A stretch of DNA of 64,000 nt from the NCBI RefSeq assembly GCF_022014595.1, contig NZ_CP091740.1, forward strand, positions 2,158,200-2,222,199, given 5' to 3'. The notes below the pieces were generated by a model. It made no database searches and was not told the origin of the DNA. It worked only from the letters and a program-made list of their open reading frames with translations. This document shows, in pieces, positions 57,863 to 64,000 of the stretch; position 1 is the first letter of the stretch, and every line of letters begins with the position of its first letter. The DNA is from Solitalea lacus. Its GTDB lineage: Bacteria > Bacteroidota > Bacteroidia > Sphingobacteriales > Sphingobacteriaceae. Both the position numbers and the translations under genes were made by a program.

Positions 57863-59446
57863 TTGAAAATTTTAGTTAAATACTTTAACTATTCGTTTAG
57901 GATAGTTATCGTGCTTCTTTTTGTAAATGGAATTACAGGCTGCGGTCCTAAGCCTTCAGCAACGGGAATCTATTTGTCGGAGTTATTTAAGGATAAGAAA
58001 TTTAAAAAGTTTGATACAGCAGCTTTCAATGATACATTGCGCAAAGAACTACGATATCAAAGGAAGAATCTTGTAAATTATAAGTTGCTCTCAACCTTTT
58101 TTAACGAACAGGCAAAAAGTGATACAGCGTGGTTTATTGCATTGATTAATAATAATCAGCTTGATACGCTCCTTCATTTTGTTAATAAAGCAAATGAACA
58201 TGGCTTGTCTTCACAACTATTTTATCCTTCAAAAATTGATTCGTTAAAAAAACGTTTCTATCAAGGAAAGTTTGATTCATTACCTCAATTGTATACTTTG
58301 GTTGCTAAGCTTCAGATTTATACAGCTAATGCATTGGTTTCCTACTCCTCAAAGGTGAAATACGGTTGTGTAAACCCATCTAAAATTTACACCCGTTATT
58401 ACATTCCAGTAAAGCGTCCCACTGACTCAATATTGCTAAGTTTATTAAGAAGCCATGATTGGGGTAAAATATTAACAGATATTCAGCCTAAAAGAATTGA
58501 ATACCTTATTTTACAAAAGGCTTTGGATTCATGTACAAATTTGTATCTAAGAAAAAAGATACTTGTAAACATGGAACGATACAGATGGCAGATTCCATCG
58601 GACTCCAACCAGTATATTCAAGTTAATATTCCTGCATTTTCTTTAAAGATGGTTGATAGTGGGAAAACTGTTTTAACAATGGATGTTTGTGTGGGAGAAA
58701 AGCGTGTTGATGATTATGCAGCTAAAAAGGAGATTTATCTGAAATCGGGATTAATTGAAGATAAACCGAAGAATCATGAAACTCCTATCATGTATGGTTT
58801 AATAAATAATATTCAGTTAAACCCTAAATGGAATATTCCGAATTCAATAGCCCAAACGGAGTTGTTGGCCAAAATCCGTGCTAACCCATACTATTTGGTT
58901 AGAAGTGGTATCAGGGTTTATAACAAACAAGGACAAGCTGTTGATCCAACAGAAATTGATTGGGATAATGTTAATCCTAACAATATTCCTTATCGGTTTA
59001 AACAAGACCCTGGAGAAGGAAATGCTTTAGGAAAGTTTAAGTTTAACTTTTCTAATAAATCAAGTATCTATCTGCATGATACTCCTAATAAATCAGCATT
59101 TATGAAGCAAAACCGTGCAGTAAGTCATGGATGTATTCGTGTTGCCGATCCACTAAATCTGGCCCAGCACTTAGTGAAAAATGCACGCATGTTTGACGAT
59201 ATAAGAATGGAAACAGGTTATCCTCCGATTGATACCTTAAGAATGAAGCGGTTTCTTGAAAAACAGGAAATGCAATCTGCAAACGGCCGGCAAACCCGCT
59301 GGATGATATTAAATAATAAATGGCCTCTTTATATTGATTATTATACTTGCGTACCGCTTGATAATGGCGCTTTGAAACTATATGAAGATGTTTACGAGTA
59401 TGATGAAATTCTACTCGACTCGCTTAAAAGGTTTCTGAAAAAGTAA
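57863..59446 (+). CDS. Lipoprotein L,D-transpeptidase (YkuD/YcbB type)
   Basis: A protein of about 527 residues. The basic N-terminus, a hydrophobic segment and the lipobox ITGC (FVNGITGCGP) mark it as a lipoprotein. A long alpha-helical part precedes the YkuD catalytic domain in the C-terminal half: IQVNIPAFSLKMVDSGKTVL begins it, and the active-site motif AVSHGCIRVADP carries catalytic Cys and His. It forms 3-3 peptidoglycan cross-links or attaches lipoproteins. Size and layout resemble LdtD. The frame opens at the TTG at 57818, but the promoter box overlaps it, so the TTG at 57863 is preferred; no ATG suits. Confidence 0.88.
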   Translation: MKILVKYFNYSFRIVIVLLFVNGITGCGPKPSATGIYLSELFKDKKFKKFDTAAFNDTLRKELRYQRKNLVNYKLLSTFFNEQAKSDTAWFIALINNNQLDTLLHFVNKANEHGLSSQLFYPSKIDSLKKRFYQGKFDSLPQLYTLVAKLQIYTANALVSYSSKVKYGCVNPSKIYTRYYIPVKRPTDSILLSLLRSHDWGKILTDIQPKRIEYLILQKALDSCTNLYLRKKILVNMERYRWQIPSDSNQYIQVNIPAFSLKMVDSGKTVLTMDVCVGEKRVDDYAAKKEIYLKSGLIEDKPKNHETPIMYGLINNIQLNPKWNIPNSIAQTELLAKIRANPYYLVRSGIRVYNKQGQAVDPTEIDWDNVNPNNIPYRFKQDPGEGNALGKFKFNFSNKSSIYLHDTPNKSAFMKQNRAVSHGCIRVADPLNLAQHLVKNARMFDDIRMETGYPPIDTLRMKRFLEKQEMQSANGRQTRWMILNNKWPLYIDYYTCVPLDNGALKLYEDVYEYDEILLDSLKRFLKK

Positions 59447-59507
59447 AATAATTGTAACGGCTTTTTGTTAGTTGAGAATTAAAGTAATTTGTTATTTTTG
59501 ATTTTTG

Positions 59508-61556
59508 ATGAACTTTCTTTATCCGTCATTCCTATTTGCACTATCGGCTATAGCCATTCCAATTGTTATTCATTTGTTTAATTTCCGCAAGTTTAAACGT
59601 GTTCCGTTTACGAATGTGCGTTTTTTGAAGGAAATTAAGCAGCAAACAGATTCACGCTCGCGATTAAAGCACCTGCTGATTCTGACTTGCCGAATATTGG
59701 GCATTATATTTTTAGTCCTAGCTTTTGCTCAACCTATTTTACCTACAAGGAATACAATAAATGCAGGTAAACAACATGTATACAGCGTTTATATTGATAA
59801 TTCAAACAGTATGGACGCCCGTAATACCGAAGGCAATTTGCTTGACGAAGCCAAACGAAAAGCAAGGAGTATTGCTGCTTCTGCCGGTTTAAATGACCGT
59901 TTTCAATTGTTAACCAATGATTTTGAAGGCCGTCATCAACGGTTAATTGATAAAGAAGCGTTTTTACGATTTATTGATGAGGTTAAAATCAGTCCTAATA
60001 AGAGGAGGGTGGATGAGGTTATTGCCCGTCAAAAGGATTTATTATCTGCTTCTGGGGGAGGAATTAAACATTCATACCTGATTTCCGATTTTCAACGAAA
60101 CAGTATAGACGAATCCAAACTGCTGTTAGATACAACACTTAACATTACAGCAATACCGGTTGAGGAAGCTAAAACCGTAAATATATCTGTTGATAGTGTT
60201 TGGTTTATTTCACCGCTGCATAAAGTCGGTGAAACTGAACAATTGATAGTGAAATTGCGAAATTTTACAGACGAAGACGCATCAAGTGTACCATTGAAAC
60301 TGTTTATCAATGGAGTTCAAAAAGCTATAGGAAGTGTGGCGGTAAAGGCCAAATCTTCTGCAACAGATACCTTAAATTTTAAACCTGAAGGTACCGGTTG
60401 GCAAAAAGGAGAAGTTCAGATTACCGATTTTCCGGTTACATTTGATGATAAATTGTTTTTCTCTTATCAAATTGATCAGAAAGTTAATGTTCTTGAAATA
60501 AACGGTAACATAACCAAAAATTATGTTCAAACAGTTTATCAAACTGATGATTACTTCCAAATTACTTCTAATAGTGAAAGTCAGATTGATTACCAGGTAA
60601 TTCCGCAACAGCGTTTGGTGGTACTTGATCAATTAAGTTCTGTCTCAGGAGGATTGGCACAGCAACTGAACAAGTTTGTGCAATCAGGCGGATCAGTTTT
60701 GCTCTTTCCTTCATTTTCAGGAGATGTAAACTCGTACAACTCATTTTTAACTTCTTTAAACGTAGAGAAATTTACAACGGTCGAGGTTGTTGCCAATAAA
60801 ACCGAAAAAATTAATCTGCAATCAGCAGTCTTTACCGGACTGTTCGAAACCATTCCCCAAAATATTGACCTGCCTTTTGCCAATAGGTATTTCAACACCC
60901 AGACTTCAAGTAACACCAGGAGGGAGGTGCTGTTAGGTATGCAAGGGGGAAAACCATTGTTGAGTGTAACTCAGGTAGGTTTGGGTAAAGTATATTTGGC
61001 AACCATTCCCTTAAACGATAGTATTACTAATTTGCCAAGACACGCAATTTTTGTACCCATGATGTATAAAATTGCCATGCTTGGTAGTCAGCGTTATCCA
61101 CTTTATTATACCATTGGCAAAAGTACCTTGCTTGAAACAGCCAAGCTTCCTGCTATTGAACGAAACGAATACAAGCTTAAAAGCAAGGATCTGGAGTTTA
61201 TACCTGACATTAGAAATGATGAATCAAAATCAAATCTCTATGTAGATGATCAGGTGAAAAAAGATGGAATTTATAATTTTGTAAACGGAAATGAGCAATT
61301 GGCTTGCTTTGCATTTAACTACGATCGTTCAGAATCGGACCTTAGTTATTACACAGGCAGCGAGTTGGAGAAAGTACTTGAAGCTAAAAATATAGCTGTA
61401 TTAAATGCCCCTGCAGATGTTGTTGGAAAAGCCCTTCAAGTTGAAAATTCAGGCAGAAAACTTTGGAAATACTGTATTTTGCTAACACTTCTTTTTTTAG
61501 GATCGGAAGTATTGCTGATCAGGTATTTCGAGAAGTTACAGGTTAATGTGGCATAA
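59508..61556 (+). CDS. BatA-type membrane protein with VWA-like domain
   Basis: A 682-residue protein. The N-terminal BatA domain is MNFLYPSFLFALSAIAIPIVIHLFNFRKFKRVPFTNVRFLKE, the aerotolerance signature, with a second helix LLILTCRILGIIFLVLAFAQP. The large region after it includes YSVYIDNSNSMDARNTEGN, a VWA-like D-x-S-x-S (MIDAS) site, a CARDB-like middle, and the C-terminal helix YCILLTLLFLGSEVLLI. Members are linked with MoxR-type chaperones and envelope stress. The ATG at 59508 follows TTG. Dihydroorotase-like gene follows. Confidence 0.85.
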   Translation: MNFLYPSFLFALSAIAIPIVIHLFNFRKFKRVPFTNVRFLKEIKQQTDSRSRLKHLLILTCRILGIIFLVLAFAQPILPTRNTINAGKQHVYSVYIDNSNSMDARNTEGNLLDEAKRKARSIAASAGLNDRFQLLTNDFEGRHQRLIDKEAFLRFIDEVKISPNKRRVDEVIARQKDLLSASGGGIKHSYLISDFQRNSIDESKLLLDTTLNITAIPVEEAKTVNISVDSVWFISPLHKVGETEQLIVKLRNFTDEDASSVPLKLFINGVQKAIGSVAVKAKSSATDTLNFKPEGTGWQKGEVQITDFPVTFDDKLFFSYQIDQKVNVLEINGNITKNYVQTVYQTDDYFQITSNSESQIDYQVIPQQRLVVLDQLSSVSGGLAQQLNKFVQSGGSVLLFPSFSGDVNSYNSFLTSLNVEKFTTVEVVANKTEKINLQSAVFTGLFETIPQNIDLPFANRYFNTQTSSNTRREVLLGMQGGKPLLSVTQVGLGKVYLATIPLNDSITNLPRHAIFVPMMYKIAMLGSQRYPLYYTIGKSTLLETAKLPAIERNEYKLKSKDLEFIPDIRNDESKSNLYVDDQVKKDGIYNFVNGNEQLACFAFNYDRSESDLSYYTGSELEKVLEAKNIAVLNAPADVVGKALQVENSGRKLWKYCILLTLLFLGSEVLLIRYFEKLQVNVA

Positions 61557-61584
61557 TAAAGCAAATAAAAAAATAACAACTTAA

Positions 61585-62850
61585 ATGAAGTTTCTTATAA
61601 AATCAGCCACTATTGTTGATCCAAATTCAAGTTTTAACGGACAAGTAAAGGATATTTTGATCAATGATGGGCAAATTGTTCAAATTGAATCGAATATTAA
61701 TGCTCCTGGTGCAGAAGTTTATGATGCTACAGGTCAGTTTGTCTCTCCAGGATGGATGGATATGCATGTGAATTTTGGTGATCCAGGTCTTGAGACCAAA
61801 GAAGATATTTATAGTGGTTGTAAGGCCGCCGCTGCTGGAGGTTTTACGGCTGTTGCCCTGATGCCAAACACCCAACCGCCATTACATTCAAAAGCTGAAA
61901 TTGAATATGTAAAAAATAGAGCTAAAGGACAGGTGGTTGATGTATATCCAATAGGAAGTTTAAGCGTTAAACGTGAAGGCGTTGATATTGCTGAATTGTT
62001 TGATATGACACAGTCTGGGGCGGTTGCCTTTTCTGACGGAAACAAACCTGTACAGAATGCTGGCTTAATGATGCGTTCTTTGCAATATGCTTCGGCATTT
62101 AATGGTTTGGTAATCTCTTATGCCGAAGACGCTTCTATTGCCGAAAAAGCCAAGGTGAATGAAGGAATTACGGCTACGTATTTAGGAATGAAAGGTATTC
62201 CAAATTTAGCTGAGGAGTTAATGGTGGCAAGAGATATTTTTCTGACAGAATATACAGGAGGTAAGGTCCATTTTACCACTGTTTCAACTGCCGGGAGTGT
62301 TGAACTTATTCGTGCAGCCCGTAAAAAAGGATTAAAGGTAACGGCAGATGTTGCTGCACATCATTTGGTATTGGATGAAACTGTTTTAACGGATTTCGAT
62401 AGTAATTATAAGGTAAAACCTCCTTTGCGCACTCAAAATGATATTAAGGCCCTTAAAGCTGGTTTGAAAGATGGAACAATTGATGCTGTAGTTTCACAAC
62501 ATACACCACATGAAATAGAGTACAAGGCTCAGGAGTTTGAGACAGCTGCTTATGGCATTTGTGGGTTGGAAACTGCTTATGCTTTGTTTAACATGGGATG
62601 TGAGAAAATACTTTCTATTGAAGAGATGGTTGATGCACTGGCAATTAGCCCTCGGGAAATTTTAGGATTAGAAGTTCCTGCAATTGAACTCAATAAAAAA
62701 GCTAGTATTACTGTATTTGATCCTGATCATCAATGGGTTTTACAGGAATCATCTATTCTCTCTAAGTCAAAAAACACCCCTTTAATTGGAAAACAATTGA
62801 AAGGAAAAGCAATGGCAGTTGTCAATAATGGCCAAATTGTGAAATTATAA
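61585..62850 (+). CDS. Dihydroorotase-like protein lacking key catalytic residues
   Basis: A 421-residue amidohydrolase-fold protein close to dihydroorotase along its length (KSATIVDPNSSFNG, AAAAGGFTAVALMPNTQPPLHSKAEIEYV, KVTADVAAHHLVLDETV). The metal site D-x-H-x-H-x-R reads Asp59-Met-His61-Val-Asn63-Phe-Gly65, so the second His and the substrate Arg are replaced. The catalytic Asp in the usual DHAPH motif is Gln305 (VVSQHTPHE). It is therefore probably inactive as dihydroorotase, perhaps a structural partner of aspartate transcarbamoylase as known for pseudo-dihydroorotases. A genuine pyrC should exist elsewhere. Confidence 0.85.
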   Translation: MKFLIKSATIVDPNSSFNGQVKDILINDGQIVQIESNINAPGAEVYDATGQFVSPGWMDMHVNFGDPGLETKEDIYSGCKAAAAGGFTAVALMPNTQPPLHSKAEIEYVKNRAKGQVVDVYPIGSLSVKREGVDIAELFDMTQSGAVAFSDGNKPVQNAGLMMRSLQYASAFNGLVISYAEDASIAEKAKVNEGITATYLGMKGIPNLAEELMVARDIFLTEYTGGKVHFTTVSTAGSVELIRAARKKGLKVTADVAAHHLVLDETVLTDFDSNYKVKPPLRTQNDIKALKAGLKDGTIDAVVSQHTPHEIEYKAQEFETAAYGICGLETAYALFNMGCEKILSIEEMVDALAISPREILGLEVPAIELNKKASITVFDPDHQWVLQESSILSKSKNTPLIGKQLKGKAMAVVNNGQIVKL

Positions 62851-62917
62851 TTTATAGATTTTTAAATGATGGAGGCCTTTTGGTATTCATCAATTGTAAT
62901 TCAATATTCTAAATAAA

Positions 62918-63646
62918 ATGGATAAAAAAGTACAAGAGGCTCTTGGAGCGGCTTTGGCTGGATATAAAATCGGTCAGTCTGGTTCATTGCCAGCAAATTT
63001 TGAATTAAATGGTTCTGTCAAAGGTTTTTATGAGGCTTTGGTAAAAATCTTCTCAAGTGAAGAGAACTTTAAATCGAAAATGAAAGCAATGGATGATGCA
63101 TTTGATGAGAATCCAGAGTTTGCGCCCTTGCAAGAGTTTTTCTTCGATCTATTGTTAATCAACTTCTTCCAATCGGATGCAACTCGTTTGGGAGAGGATT
63201 ACTTGGAGTCGCCTGAATGGGTAAAAATTGAGGATGAAACCATTGACCGAGGAACTGAGCTGCTTAATCTTTTCCTCTACTTACACGAATGTGAAACTGA
63301 AAACATTGAACCTGAACTTTCTGATTATCTTAAAGAATTTTTATTGATTGAGGAAGAAGAGTTTCAGGAGGAATTGGAAATCTATGAAGAGGTAGTGGCC
63401 AATCAAATGCTGGTAGAAAGCACTTATGGAGAAATTGCCAAAACAGCAAACAAATTAGATGAAACAGCACCGTTGAAAGATTTGTTTTATGTTTTGATGA
63501 GTTTCTTCAATGAAACTTATCCTGATGCTGCTGATTTGAAAGAATACTTAAAGCAGGCTGAAAATAAGCCATTTGATACTGCAGCACTTTTTGCTATACT
63601 TGTTTATAATAATAACTTATCGGAATTACCCGTAAAAATTAATTAA
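62918..63646 (+). CDS. Acidic protein of unknown function
   Basis: A 242-residue strongly acidic protein with no signal peptide or membrane helix. It is mostly helical by pattern, with a very acidic centre, FLLIEEEEFQEELEIYEE. No domain is recognised. It lies between the dihydroorotase-like gene and a DUF4199 gene on the same strand, in 60- and 20-base gaps, and probably is transcribed with them. The order (dihydroorotase-like, acidic protein, DUF4199) may be a conserved cluster in related genomes, which would hint at a role. Confidence 0.65.
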   Translation: MDKKVQEALGAALAGYKIGQSGSLPANFELNGSVKGFYEALVKIFSSEENFKSKMKAMDDAFDENPEFAPLQEFFFDLLLINFFQSDATRLGEDYLESPEWVKIEDETIDRGTELLNLFLYLHECETENIEPELSDYLKEFLLIEEEEFQEELEIYEEVVANQMLVESTYGEIAKTANKLDETAPLKDLFYVLMSFFNETYPDAADLKEYLKQAENKPFDTAALFAILVYNNNLSELPVKIN

Positions 63647-63668
63647 TAAACAAAATTTAAAAAAAACT

Positions 63669-64000
63669 ATGGAGCAAGAAATTCAATTAATTCAAAATTC
63701 AAAAATCAGAAGTGAATCCTTACGTTACGGTCTTTATTTAGGCCTAATCGCCATTCTTATCACTTTGGGCGTTTACCTTATAGATGCAACACTGTTGGCT
63801 TCATTCAAAGTGGGTGGTCTTTCATTAGTTGTTTTTATAGTGTTTCTGGTTATTGCCATGAGAAACATAAGAAATTCGGTAGGAGGCTACTGGGATTTTC
63901 GTCAGGCGTTTGTCTCTTGCTTTATTATTTTGGCTGTATCTGCCGTTATCGGTCAAATATTTGTGTATATACTCCACAATTTCATTGATCCAACTCTATC
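63669..64000 (+). CDS. DUF4199 membrane protein, N-terminal part (cut by window edge)
   Basis: The first 110 codons are visible; the gene continues past the window. It starts MEQEIQLIQNSKIRSESLRYG and has three hydrophobic helices (LYLGLIAILITLGVYLI, FKVGGLSLVVFIVFLVIAM, FVSCFIILAVSAVIGQIFVYIL) with the R-x-x-x-x-G-G-Y-W-D-F-R-Q-A-F motif between helices 2 and 3. These are typical of DUF4199. Function unknown. Confidence 0.85.
   Translation, partial: MEQEIQLIQNSKIRSESLRYGLYLGLIAILITLGVYLIDATLLASFKVGGLSLVVFIVFLVIAMRNIRNSVGGYWDFRQAFVSCFIILAVSAVIGQIFVYILHNFIDPTL

Noticed and set aside
1-64000. tRNA, rRNA or CRISPR array
   Set aside because: No cloverleaf with a T-loop consensus, rRNA segment or regularly spaced repeats was recognised on reading; a covariance search would be decisive.

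Overview
The window reads as the chromosome of a Bacteroidetes bacterium, most likely from the Sphingobacteriia. Supporting signs are AT-rich DNA, TAnnTTTG-type promoter boxes, weak ribosome binding sites, DUF4199, DUF6624 and BatA-type proteins, a CcmE with a CxxxY heme site, a fused HisB/HisIE histidine operon and sulfatase/fucosidase polysaccharide genes. The genus is not resolved from sequence alone.

Bases 1-7.9 kb are an accessory-looking patchwork: an MscS channel fragment, a CPBP protease, DUF1643, a SnoaL-like protein, two outer-membrane-type proteins, an AraC regulator, an atypical SDR, a thioredoxin-reductase-like flavoprotein and a decayed alpha/beta hydrolase. Imperfect hairpins and short AACGGGC-containing repeats lie between some of them.

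Bases 8.1-19.6 kb form a sulfated-fucose catabolic cluster: a beta-propeller glycosidase, SDR, two GH29 fucosidases, L-fuconate dehydratase, an SSS sodium symporter, a mutarotase and two sulfatases. Outside the cell, sulfate and terminal fucose are removed. The symporter then imports the sugar, and the mutarotase, dehydrogenase and dehydratase oxidise it. No SusC/SusD pair is present. An IS110-family element with a long structured 3' non-coding end (19.6-21.0 kb) separates this cluster from an AraC regulator that has its own repeat operator.

Bases 22.6-27.1 kb carry two tandem paralogous TPR-membrane-LuxR regulators and a Lys/Pro-rich secreted protein. From 27.2 to 33.9 kb lies a split cytochrome c maturation locus (ccmB, ccmC, ccmD-like, ccmE, ccmF), interrupted by glutamate dehydrogenase and dodecin. 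From 34.0 to 49.1 kb the genes are mostly housekeeping: a DUF2520 protein, ferredoxin, IscX, KdsC-like, Maf, Ppx/GppA, an ABC exporter, an acyltransferase, DnaJ/GrpE, FtsE, LuxC-type acyl-CoA reductase, a second ferredoxin, an NlpC/P60 peptidase and a class II amidotransferase.

Bases 49.2-57.7 kb hold a WD40 gene and a complete minus-strand operon hisG-D-C-B-H-A-F-IE. A previously unannotated leader peptide with 10 histidines in 23 codons precedes it, so the operon is probably controlled by attenuation. The window closes on the plus strand with an L,D-transpeptidase, a BatA-type protein, a dihydroorotase homologue lacking catalytic residues, an unknown acidic protein and a truncated DUF4199 gene. 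I recognised no rRNA, tRNA or CRISPR array.
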